DNA of 18,946 nucleotides from Rickettsiales bacterium (GTDB lineage: Bacteria > Pseudomonadota > Alphaproteobacteria > Rickettsiales > UBA8987), in the NCBI GenBank assembly GCA_020631295.1, contig JAHDHN010000001.1, positions 17,752-36,697 of the forward strand, read 5' to 3'. How positions within the stretch are numbered: position 1 is the stretch's first letter; the number at the start of each line of letters is the position of its first letter. The translations under genes were made by a program, and so were the position numbers. Below the pieces are notes generated by a model, which had not been told where the DNA came from, did not search any database, and worked only from the letters and a program-made list of their open reading frames with translations. Shown here in pieces: positions 1 through 5,859 of this stretch.

Positions 1-650
1 CCGGCATTGATCACACCACCGCCTGTGTAAAATACCGGGCGCTTGGCGGTTTTCATCAGCTCTATAGCATCACGAATGGCGGTTTCATCTGCATCTTGCG
101 CCGGTGTGTAGCTACTGCGCTCTACTTCCTTCGGCTCATATTCAGCCTCTTGCAGCTGCACGTCTTTCGGCAAATCAATCACCACCGGGCCAGGGCGGCC
201 AGTGGTAGCCACATGAAACGCCTCTGCAAAAATGCGGGCGATATCTTCGGTACGCTTCACCAAATAATTATGCTTGGTGCAGGCGCGCGTAATACCAATC
301 GTGTCGGCCTCTTGGAATGCATCGGTACCAATCAAATGCGTGGGCACCTGGCCGGTAATACAAATCAGCGGAATAGAATCAAGCAGCGCATCGGTCAGGC
401 CGGTTACCGTGTTGGTTGCACCTGGGCCGGACGTTACCAAAATAACGCCAGGCTTGCCTGTGGAGCGTGCATAGGCCTCTGCCGCATGGGCAGCGGCTTG
501 CTCATGACGCACCAAAATATGGCGGATTTTATTCTGCTTAAACAACTCATCATAAAAAGGCAGGACCGCGCCACCAGGATACCCAAAAATAGTATCCACG
601 CCCTGGTCGATTAACGCCTTTACCGCAATTGCTGCACCTTGCATTGCCAT
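1..650 (-). CDS. ilvB: acetolactate synthase large subunit, N-terminal part (cut by window edge)
   Basis: Catalytic subunit of acetolactate (acetohydroxyacid) synthase, the ThDP-dependent first common step of valine, leucine and isoleucine synthesis in the cytoplasm. About 216 codons are visible. The ThDP-binding domain opens with a GYPGGAVLPFYDEL motif near residues 23-36. The catalytic glutamate is E50 in RHEQAAAHAAEAYAR, followed by GVILVTSGPGATN and FQEADTIGITR, all hallmarks of the family. The frame is open to the left edge, so the central and C-terminal domains and probably ilvN lie outside. The start MAMQG at 650 has only a weak AAAGG-like site upstream. sspB ends 39 bases upstream on the same strand, so the two are probably co-transcribed. 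There is no room for a classical leader-peptide attenuator in that gap. The family is certain; ilvB versus ilvI is a naming choice. Confidence 0.95.
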   Translation of the reverse strand, partial: MAMQGAAIAVKALIDQGVDTIFGYPGGAVLPFYDELFKQNKIRHILVRHEQAAAHAAEAYARSTGKPGVILVTSGPGATNTVTGLTDALLDSIPLICITGQVPTHLIGTDAFQEADTIGITRACTKHNYLVKRTEDIARIFAEAFHVATTGRPGPVVIDLPKDVQLQEAEYEPKEVERSSYTPAQDADETAIRDAIELMKTAKRPVFYTGGGVINA

Positions 651-689
651 GTGATTGCCTTTGTGTTTGATAGTTGGAAAACCGTATTT

Positions 690-1166
690 CTATTTTTTAC
701 GGAAAGAATCAAGAGATATTACGTTTGAGCCATCGCTTTTTGTCTCTACTTCCAGCGTCGCGCCCTCCTCGGAGACCAATTCGCTATAATCATCGCCCTC
801 AAGCGGGCTATAGTTAAATTGCAGGCCAAATTTCACCGCCGGATCCGCAAAGGCGATTAGCGCCTCAAACGGCACGGTTAAATTCTGCTTCACATTATCA
901 AAGCTGAGGACAATAGAAAATTTTTCATTATCAATTTCCAAATCCCAAAATTGATGTTGCAGCACAATGGTCATCTCGTCTTTATATTGCGCGCGCAGCT
1001 CATCAGAAATCATCACATCCGGATGATTTGTATCAAACGTGATAAAGAAATGATGATCATCCGGCAGGCCAAACTCCGCCACCAATGTGAGTGACTTGCG
1101 CACCACATCATGCATCGCCTCATCAATAAATTTCGCGTAATTTAATATAGCATCTTCTTCTTTCAT
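690..1166 (-). CDS. sspB: SspB-like ClpXP adaptor protein (alphaproteobacterial type)
   Basis: 158-residue protein resembling the alphaproteobacterial SspB family, adaptors that deliver ssrA-tagged and other substrates to the ClpXP protease. The N-terminal half (residues 8-110) reads like the SspB fold: a first helix EAMHDVVRKSLTLVAEFGLP, then HHFFITFDTNHPDVMISDELRAQY, then MTIVLQHQFWDLEI and FSIVLSFDNVKQNLTVPFEALIAFADPAVKFGLQF in short pieces matching the family's beta sandwich. An acidic, flexible stretch follows. The tail ends SLDSFRKK, in the place where SspB proteins carry a short ClpX-docking peptide. The ATG at 1166 sits just behind a GGTAGG-like site. It lies upstream of ilvB with a 39-base gap. 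The identification is by remembered family pattern and length. Confidence 0.87.
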   Translation of the reverse strand: MKEEDAILNYAKFIDEAMHDVVRKSLTLVAEFGLPDDHHFFITFDTNHPDVMISDELRAQYKDEMTIVLQHQFWDLEIDNEKFSIVLSFDNVKQNLTVPFEALIAFADPAVKFGLQFNYSPLEGDDYSELVSEEGATLEVETKSDGSNVISLDSFRKK

Positions 1167-1548
1167 CCTACCAGGATAAGGGATGAAACCCGCTTTGACC
1201 AGGGGAAATACGGGTTATCGCACTATCTACTGTTATAAGGCTCTTTATCTAGATAGCGTAGTCAAAAGATTTTAGCGATGGGAATGTAATGTCTACACTA
1301 TCTACACAACACAATATTACGTTGTTGCTTAATGTTTTCCCAGTCATGTTAGAGCTGTTGATGCTCTTTCAGTAATGCATGAATTTCTGTTTTTTTCTGA
1401 AGAAATTATACCGCGCTGTGCGGCAATCAGTGCGGCCTTTAATGGTGCAATAGTGGTGCTGCCGGTATTTTCTCCTCCTGTATAGATGGCGCCGTCTCAA
1501 GACGACCTCGACATCCCTGTCTTTGCATGCAAAAAACGGGTTAGATTA
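1167..1548. other. 382-base intergenic stretch with a possible small gene remnant
   Basis: No convincing gene. The right part (about 1340-1500, minus strand) holds short open stretches that look protein-like but lie in different frames. One reads TGGENTGSTTIAPLKAALIA then AQRGIISSEK. A second, joined across a run of seven A at about 1390-1396, reads TEIHALLKEHQQL followed by a stop. No start codon fits the first piece, so it may be the decayed 3' end of a third gene in the 1549-2369 operon. The left part (1205-1320) is AT-rich, with the word ACTATCTAC occurring twice, and probably holds the sspB promoter, but no clear -35/-10 pair was identified. Confidence 0.4.
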
Positions 1549-1565
1549 TTACGATAACAACCGTT
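1535..1565 (-). terminator. possible Rho-independent terminator after the 82-aa gene
   Basis: On the minus strand AACGG (1565-1561) can pair with CCGTT (1539-1535), extended by TT/AA pairing with a bulge, and the stem runs straight into a T run. It overlaps the stop codon of the 82-residue gene. The stem is short and the loop long, so it is a weak call. Confidence 0.3.
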
Positions 1566-1797
1566 GTATGAATGAGTATAACTCTAGCATCATAATATCT
1601 CGTGCTGTGGTATAAAGTTCGGTTGGTTGATCACTTTCCCTATGTAATAAGGTGGTAAAAATCCGCTGTTCAGGATCACCTGTGAGTGTAACGTCAAGAC
1701 TTTTTGTTATATGCTCTAATGAGAGTGATCTTATTTCATCCATTAATATGGCAAGGTGCATCTCTTTAAGAATACTTATGGGAGCTGTTTTTTCCAT
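1549..1797 (-). CDS. hypothetical 82-aa protein, translationally coupled to the exported protein upstream
   Basis: Not recognised. An 82-residue, soluble, probably helical protein without a signal peptide or membrane segment. It begins MEKTAPISILKEMHLAIL and ends LELYSFIQRLLS. The start is well supported: the ATG lies 2 bases after the TAA of the upstream gene, with a strong GAGGGAGA Shine-Dalgarno sequence inside that gene's last codons. This arrangement suggests the two products are made together and perhaps act together, for example an exported protein with a small cytoplasmic partner, but nothing in the sequence proves it. Base use is as AT-rich as its neighbour and richer in A/T than the metabolic genes, consistent with an accessory or transferred module. 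Confidence 0.65.
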   Translation of the reverse strand: MEKTAPISILKEMHLAILMDEIRSLSLEHITKSLDVTLTGDPEQRIFTTLLHRESDQPTELYTTARDIMMLELYSFIQRLLS

Positions 1798-1799
1798 TG

Positions 1800-2369
1800 T
1801 TATCTCCCTCTTATTTCTGGAGTGATATCTGCATTTTGTGCAGTTCTTTCTACAAAGTAATCTGCAATATTAGAGAGTGTCTTTTCAGCCGCATCGGCTA
1901 TGTTTGTGCGTTGCTTATAATGTGCCGCTTTCTTGAATTCCTCTTTTGTTGGCGCATAAGATAGCCCAGATTCTTTTTTCTCCTTAATAGAGTGATAGGC
2001 TTCTTTCTCTTCCTTTCCATGTGTAGAGTTGTAGTATTCTTGATATTCTTTCAGTGTTTGCGCTGCTTCACTGAAGCGTATGATATATGTCTGCTCTTTT
2101 TCTGGCATCTGGGAAAAAGGTTGTTTTGCAAGCCCCTCTTTTTCCATTAAAGAATCCACTGTTGTGGGTAAATAAAGTTGGGCCTTGTAATGATGTTGGA
2201 GCAATTCAATGGCAAGGTCACCTTCTATTGCCTGTTCAGGCATATATACTGTGCCTACTACATTTCCGTATTTCCCTATGACTGGATTTGATGTGGTTTG
2301 CCCCTTTGCCCATGCAAGACTAGCTAATGAAAATATGGTGGCCATAATAACATTTTTGGATTTTAACAT
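1800..2369 (-). CDS. exported protein of unknown function (189 aa)
   Basis: Not recognised. The N-terminus MLKSKNVIMATIFSLASLAWA followed by KGQTT is a typical Sec signal peptide with an AxA cleavage site near residue 21. No lipobox cysteine or later membrane segment is seen, so the mature protein should be periplasmic or secreted. The mature part is rich in Lys, Glu and Tyr and probably helical (LKEYQEYYNSTHGKEEKE, YAPTKEEFKKAAHYK). Its start has AAGGA about nine bases upstream. It heads an operon with the 82-residue protein and is transcribed divergently from the XRE/TrmB-like regulator at 2501, which probably controls it. A host-interaction role is conceivable given the T4SS in the window, but that is speculation. 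Confidence 0.7.
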   Translation of the reverse strand: MLKSKNVIMATIFSLASLAWAKGQTTSNPVIGKYGNVVGTVYMPEQAIEGDLAIELLQHHYKAQLYLPTTVDSLMEKEGLAKQPFSQMPEKEQTYIIRFSEAAQTLKEYQEYYNSTHGKEEKEAYHSIKEKKESGLSYAPTKEEFKKAAHYKQRTNIADAAEKTLSNIADYFVERTAQNADITPEIRGR

Positions 2370-2415
2370 AATACTATTTCCTTCTCACTCCTCACATTGA
2401 TCTGCCCATATATTC

Positions 2416-2443
2416 ATTGTAATATCTGTATGTTGCTTTCCAA
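2416..2443 (-). promoter_or_regulatory. probable promoter of the exported-protein operon
   Basis: Minus-strand TTGGAA (2443-2438) and TACAAT (2421-2416) are separated by 16 bases, four and five matches to the sigma-70 consensus hexamers. The start codon at 2369 lies 46 bases downstream. It is about 20 bases from the palindrome at 2462-2482, so a regulator bound there could affect both directions. Confidence 0.5.
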
Positions 2444-2461
2444 GGTGCATTTTTTTGATAA

Positions 2462-2482
2462 AACTATGTATTTTACATAGTT
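2462..2482. promoter_or_regulatory. perfect palindromic operator between divergent genes
   Basis: AACTATGTA and TACATAGTT form a perfect 9-base inverted repeat separated by TTT. It lies directly upstream of the extended -10 of the regulator gene, covering the -35 position, and in the only gap between the regulator and the divergent operon. That is the expected place for an autoregulatory site of an XRE-type dimer. No second copy was noticed in the window. Confidence 0.65.
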
Positions 2483-2485
2483 ATG

Positions 2486-2494
2486 TGCTATAAT
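2486..2494 (+). promoter_or_regulatory. extended -10 promoter giving a leaderless regulator mRNA
   Basis: TGC followed by a perfect TATAAT is an extended -10 element, which does not need a good -35; none is seen. Transcription should begin about seven bases after the hexamer, at or next to the ATG at 2501. No Shine-Dalgarno sequence precedes that ATG. Both facts suggest a leaderless transcript. Confidence 0.55.
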
Positions 2495-2500
2495 TCTTCT

Positions 2501-3163
2501 ATGGAAATTGCCGTTGAACAGATACGAGCAGCACGTGCTTTGCTGCAATGGAGTCAAAAAGAATTAGCCCGGAAATCCAATATTTCTATAGCTACACTGC
2601 AGAATATAGAGCGTAACTTATCCCATCCTCGGCCAGATACGTTACAAAATATTCGTACGGCATTGGAGATTGCTGGAATATGTTTTTTACCTAGTTTAGG
2701 GGTAAAATTATCTGCAGGTGAGGTAGGTACCAGGATATTTGAAGGCCAAAATGCCTTATTTTTGCTCTGGAATGACATATATGACACGCTTGAACCAGGT
2801 GAAGAGCGGCTGATTAATGGTGTGGAAGAAAATACATTTTTGAAGAATGAATCACGCTTTGATGACATGATGAAGCGCTATAAAGACAAGGGTATCTCAG
2901 GCCGCATTTTGTCCAAATATGGTGACAGTAACTTTGCGGACCCAAGTTCCTATTATCGCTGGGTGCCCAAGGAGCAGTTTAGTGCGCTGCCCTATTTTGT
3001 ATATGGCACAAAATATGCGCTGCTATTATGGGAGCCGGTGCTGCGTGTGTTGGTGATTGATAATGCAGCCATTGCAGCAAGCTACCGCCAGCAATTTAAT
3101 GTATTATGGGATGAGGCCTATATCCCGCCAGCCTATCTGCACCATAATAAACGAAAGCCGTAG
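2501..3163 (+). CDS. XRE-family HTH regulator with TrmB/PLD-like C-terminal domain
   Basis: 220-residue two-domain regulator. Residues 5-62 form an XRE/Cro-type helix-turn-helix: VEQIRAARALLQWSQKELAR, then SNISIATLQNIE as the turn and recognition helix, then PDTLQNIRTALEIAGICFLP. Residues 78-214 contain LWNDIYDTLEPGEERLINGV, GISGRILSKYGD and LRVLVIDNAAIAASYRQQFN followed by VLWDEAY. This resembles the PLD-like effector half of TrmB-family regulators, where a final helix with FxxLW is typical. ATG 2501 was chosen because the alternative ATG at 2483 would lie inside the promoter and next to the operator. It probably represses itself and the divergent exported-protein operon through the palindrome at 2462. 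The ligand is unknown. HTH is sure; the C-terminal assignment is by pattern. Confidence 0.85.
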   Translation: MEIAVEQIRAARALLQWSQKELARKSNISIATLQNIERNLSHPRPDTLQNIRTALEIAGICFLPSLGVKLSAGEVGTRIFEGQNALFLLWNDIYDTLEPGEERLINGVEENTFLKNESRFDDMMKRYKDKGISGRILSKYGDSNFADPSSYYRWVPKEQFSALPYFVYGTKYALLLWEPVLRVLVIDNAAIAASYRQQFNVLWDEAYIPPAYLHHNKRKP

Positions 3164-3484
3164 TTGTTGGCTTACAATTTCACTTGAGAATTACCTACCT
3201 TGAAACCCTTGCGAAAGCGAGGGGCCAGAGCGAAACGATAGATATAGTAAACTGCATGATTAACAGGACATATAAAAAGTGCGTCACCCCGTGGCTTGAC
3301 CACGGGGGCCAGGGCGATGCGGTAAGATCTCTCTTGTAGCTCTGGATACCGCGATCAAATCGCGGTATGGCGCTGTATCGTTAATTATGCAGATTACTAT
3401 AGTGCTTGTTAACCCTGGATCCCCGATCTGCGCTTCGCTTGTCAGGGATTGCAAGGAATTGTTGACTGAAATTACTATGTATTT
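3164..3484. other. 321-base convergent intergenic region, mostly repeat-derived
   Basis: Separates the regulator (plus) from pgi (minus), whose 3' ends face each other. A 7-bp hairpin with a GAAA tetraloop lies at 3206-3223 (CCCTTGC/GCGAGGG with one G-T pair) but has no T run. The repeat element at 3243-3401 follows. 3402-3478 looks like the eroded arm of a related element: it has a GATCCCCGA/TCAGGGAT partial inverted repeat and ends TGAAATTACTAT, close to the TTACTATA end of the repeat. No gene is supported here. Confidence 0.6.
3243..3401. repeat. 159-bp MITE-like element with terminal inverted repeats and a four-way junction core (copy A)
   Basis: The ends (3243-3264 and 3380-3401) are 22-base inverted repeats matching at 20 positions, each beginning TATAGTAA read inward. 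The core folds into four stems. The outer stem is GCGTCA (3281-3286) with TGGCGC (3368-3373). Hairpin 1 is CCCCGTGG/CCACGGGG (3287-3307) with loop CTTGA. The middle stem is CCAGGGC (3309-3315) with GCTCTGG (3339-3345). Hairpin 2 is TACCGCGA/TCGCGGTA (3347-3367) with loop TCAAA. Only one base on each side of the middle stem is left unpaired. There is no transposase, so it would be non-autonomous. A related copy is at 7680-7902. Confidence 0.8.
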
Positions 3485-4744
3485 CTAATCTGCCTGTTGA
3501 CTGCCCAGCGCACGTAGGTAGCTGCGGGCTTTGTTTTTACCGATTTCCACGGCCGGTTGGTCATATGGATTGATGTCTAATGCATATCCTACAGCAATGG
3601 TTTCCAGCATGGCGCTCATCACCAAATAGCCCAGCATTTCTTCGCTAATCGGTGGCAATTCAATGCGGCGCACGGGCAGTTGCTTTTCCAGCAGGGTTTC
3701 ATAGGTAGCGCGGCCACTCACAAACTCAATGGTGCTAAGCGGCACATTGGCTAGATACGGAAAATCCTCACCCGAAAATGGCGCATGGCCCAGCACATCT
3801 TCACTGTCATAATCTTGCGGGAGATATACGGTGAAATAATGCAGCGGTGGGCCGTCCAGATAATATTGCAGCTGGCTGTGCTGATCCAGCACGCCCTTGC
3901 TGTCTACCGGCAGGCTGCCATGCCCGTCTTTACCCAAGCTTTCGGCCCAAATTTGGCGGTAAAGCTGAATATAGCCATCCAGCCCGTCCATATAAGGCAT
4001 CAGCACCATATTGCGGTAGCCAGATTGCATAAGCATGAGATGCATGGCAATTTGTTCAACGAATAATTCTGAGTGGATATCGGCCACAGCTTGGCCTGCA
4101 CCCTTGGCAAGTGCGCGAATATCCTTGCCCGCCAGCGCTGCAGGCAGCAGCCCCACATTGGTAAAGGCAGCAAAGCGCCCGCCAATGCCTTTATGGTGCG
4201 GCAGAATACGCAAATGATGCGCCTTAGCCGCGTTGAACAGACGGTTATCCTCACGCCGCTCCGTAATCACAGAAATATGTTTATGATGCGGCAATCCGGC
4301 CTGTGTATAGCATTCCCAAATATAGCTGAGCGTGCTGATGGTTTCCAGTGTGCCGCCGGATTTACTGATGATCAAAAACAGCGTGTGCTTGAGCGGTAAT
4401 TTACGCAAGGTACGGCGGATTTTATCTGCATTTACTGTGTCCAGATAATGCAGGCGCAACTCTTTATATTTGGAACGCGCAGGCGCAAAGGCTTGGCCAG
4501 ACAAGGTGGAGCCGCCCATGCCCACAATCACTACATGCGCGTAAATATTCAGAATGCCATCGGCAATGGCCTCAATCTCTTCCAGCGCATGTGTTTCATC
4601 GGCAATGGTAAAAAGCGGAATCTCTTCGTTCGTTGCTTCGGCCTCAATCCGAGTTACGGCTTTATGTGCCTGTTCTAAGGCCGTATCCCATGCGGCCTTA
4701 TCAAACACAGAGGATTTTTTAACACCGGTGAGGCTTTTAAACAT
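3485..4744 (-). CDS. pgi: glucose-6-phosphate isomerase (short bacterial form)
   Basis: Interconverts glucose 6-phosphate and fructose 6-phosphate in glycolysis and gluconeogenesis. From ATG 4744 it has 419 residues, shorter than the about 550 of E. coli type PGI but usual for the compact bacterial form. Two SIS-type halves are visible: GMGGSTLSG (75-83) and SKSGGTLET (127-135) bind the sugar phosphate, then GIGGRFAAFTNVG (186-198). The catalytic glutamate is in WAESLGKDG (E268), and the C-terminal lysine in NPYDQPAVEIGKNKA (K403). An in-frame TTG at 4756 would add four residues; neither start has a clear ribosome site, so the ATG was preferred. It is the last gene of a tight lspA, DUF3035-like, pgi cluster, starting 14 bases after its neighbour's stop. 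Confidence 0.96.
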   Translation of the reverse strand: MFKSLTGVKKSSVFDKAAWDTALEQAHKAVTRIEAEATNEEIPLFTIADETHALEEIEAIADGILNIYAHVVIVGMGGSTLSGQAFAPARSKYKELRLHYLDTVNADKIRRTLRKLPLKHTLFLIISKSGGTLETISTLSYIWECYTQAGLPHHKHISVITERREDNRLFNAAKAHHLRILPHHKGIGGRFAAFTNVGLLPAALAGKDIRALAKGAGQAVADIHSELFVEQIAMHLMLMQSGYRNMVLMPYMDGLDGYIQLYRQIWAESLGKDGHGSLPVDSKGVLDQHSQLQYYLDGPPLHYFTVYLPQDYDSEDVLGHAPFSGEDFPYLANVPLSTIEFVSGRATYETLLEKQLPVRRIELPPISEEMLGYLVMSAMLETIAVGYALDINPYDQPAVEIGKNKARSYLRALGSQQAD

Positions 4745-4758
4745 CCGTTTGTGCAAGC

Positions 4759-5319
4759 CTATTGGAATAAGCGGTTCAATAAAGGCGTGTGCTCTTGCTG
4801 CCCGCTGCTTTTGCTGGCATGTGCTTTGGCATTGCGCACCAACACATTTTCTGCAGATGCATTGCCGCTTGTGCTGCTGCCTGCCGTGCTATTAGTTACC
4901 GTTGCGCTGCCAAGCAAAATAGCTTGTGCGTCTTTCGCTGCATTGCCAGTTTCAGCGGGGGCTTTTAGCGTGTTACTATTGCTGCCTGTTAAAATAGAAA
5001 AAGCAGCCGCCTGGCTGGCCGCCTGTTGGGGGGCTACAGGTGTTTTTCCGTCTAGCACATTGGCAGGTACCACAGCAAAACTCTTTGCTTCCACAGCATC
5101 ATTTTCTGCCTTCTCTTTTGTTACTTTCTCAGCCTTTTCAGGTGCTACCAGCGTTAGCTCACTGGGGAAAGAAAGAGGTTTATGCACCACCACTTTGCTG
5201 GCATCAGGTGCATTTTTATTATGCTTATAGCGCACACTTTCAGCTGCTGTGTCTGCAGCAAACACAACGCTGGTACTTGCAACTGCAACTATAGAGAGTG
5301 TTTTGAGGAAATGGTTCAT
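4759..5319 (-). CDS. exported DUF3035 (BamF)-like protein
   Basis: 186 residues. Residues 1-22 (MNHFLKTLSIVAVASTSVVFAA) are a signal peptide. Residues 37-60 read NAPDASKVVVHKPLSFPSEL then TLVAP, matching the pattern PDEF.V..R.PL..P..F.L..P of DUF3035. In Caulobacter the DUF3035 protein BamF is an outer-membrane lipoprotein of the beta-barrel assembly complex. SASENVLVRNAKAHA near residue 155 (seen here as NASAENVLVRNAKAHA) recalls the family's conserved downstream block. Unlike BamF it shows no lipobox cysteine. The middle is low complexity, rich in Ala, Lys, Glu and Ser. Its ATG overlaps the lspA stop (ATGA), and lspA next to DUF3035 is a known alphaproteobacterial neighbourhood, supporting the call. 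The match is weak by sequence alone. Confidence 0.6.
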   Translation of the reverse strand: MNHFLKTLSIVAVASTSVVFAADTAAESVRYKHNKNAPDASKVVVHKPLSFPSELTLVAPEKAEKVTKEKAENDAVEAKSFAVVPANVLDGKTPVAPQQAASQAAAFSILTGSNSNTLKAPAETGNAAKDAQAILLGSATVTNSTAGSSTSGNASAENVLVRNAKAHASKSSGQQEHTPLLNRLFQ

Positions 5320-5774
5320 GCTTGTTTTCTCCCGATAAAGCTATCGATAATTAACACCATCGCGCCGATAAATACAAGTGAATCTGCAATATTAAAGGCA
5401 GGATAGTGCCAATTGCCGATGTAAAAATCAAAGAAGTCAGCAACGGCGCCGTGCCAAATACGGTCTATAATATTACCCAGCGCACCGCCAATCACCAAGC
5501 TAATGCCCCAGCAGGCAAGCCTGTTCGGTGTACGGAAATACAACCAATAGAAGAGTCCGCTTACGATGATGCTGTTCATAATAATCAGCGGCCATGGGTT
5601 GCCACTGGCAAACAGGCCAAAGCTAATGCCAGGGTTCCACACCATTACAAAGTTGAAAAAGGGCAGCACCGGCCACACATCACCATAGCGAATTTCCAGC
5701 ATATAAATCATCAGATATTTATGCAGCAAGTCTGCCGCTGCGCCCAAGAGGATGATGAGTAAGAATTTTTTCAT
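5316..5774 (-). CDS. lspA: lipoprotein signal peptidase (signal peptidase II)
   Basis: Inner-membrane aspartic protease that removes the signal peptide of prolipoproteins after lipidation. 152 residues from ATG 5774 with four membrane segments (about 2-22, 62-80, 88-104, 128-147). The catalytic pair is D104 in GNIIDRIWHGAVADFF and D131 in NWHYPAFNIADS. VWNPGISFGLF near residue 45-55 is the other conserved block. An in-frame GTG at 5810 would add 12 residues with no hydrophobic character and starts within palindromic DNA, so it was rejected. The last four bases overlap the start of the DUF3035-like gene. No strong promoter was found in the 83-base gap to cobT, which is transcribed in the opposite direction. 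Confidence 0.96.
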   Translation of the reverse strand: MKKFLLIILLGAAADLLHKYLMIYMLEIRYGDVWPVLPFFNFVMVWNPGISFGLFASGNPWPLIIMNSIIVSGLFYWLYFRTPNRLACWGISLVIGGALGNIIDRIWHGAVADFFDFYIGNWHYPAFNIADSLVFIGAMVLIIDSFIGRKQA

Positions 5775-5819
5775 GCACGTAGCAATAAAAGAACTAGATA
5801 ATGCAGTCACTATCTAAAT

Positions 5820-5859
5820 GAAATGACTATAGTTATTTCATGCGTTATGCATAATGCAT
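5820..5859. promoter_or_regulatory. two adjoining palindromes in the lspA/cobT divergent gap
   Basis: 5820-5839 (GAAATGACTA then TAGTTATTTC) is a 20-base palindrome broken at one pair position. 5840-5859 (ATGCGTTATG then CATAATGCAT) is a second 20-base palindrome, also broken at one pair, and it includes the first two bases of the proposed cobT ATG. They may be operators or eroded repeat ends: ACTATAGTTATTTCA resembles the terminal repeats found at 18252-18395. The central TATAGT could act as a -10 box, but no -35 fits well. Confidence 0.45.

Noticed and set aside
96..614. 172-codon plus-strand open frame
   Set aside because: It is antisense to ilvB, whose protein is unmistakable; the product resembles nothing.
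3206..3223. GAAA-tetraloop hairpin as terminator of the regulator gene
   Set aside because: Good stem but no T run on either strand; left as an unexplained hairpin.
3201..3341. Open frame through the repeat (reads ...CVTPWLDHGGQGD...)
   Set aside because: The peptide is what palindromic repeats of this kind give when translated; no start or ribosome site.
4751..5230. 159-codon plus-strand hydrophobic frame
   Set aside because: Antisense to the Ala-rich exported protein; the hydrophobicity comes from complementing its codons.
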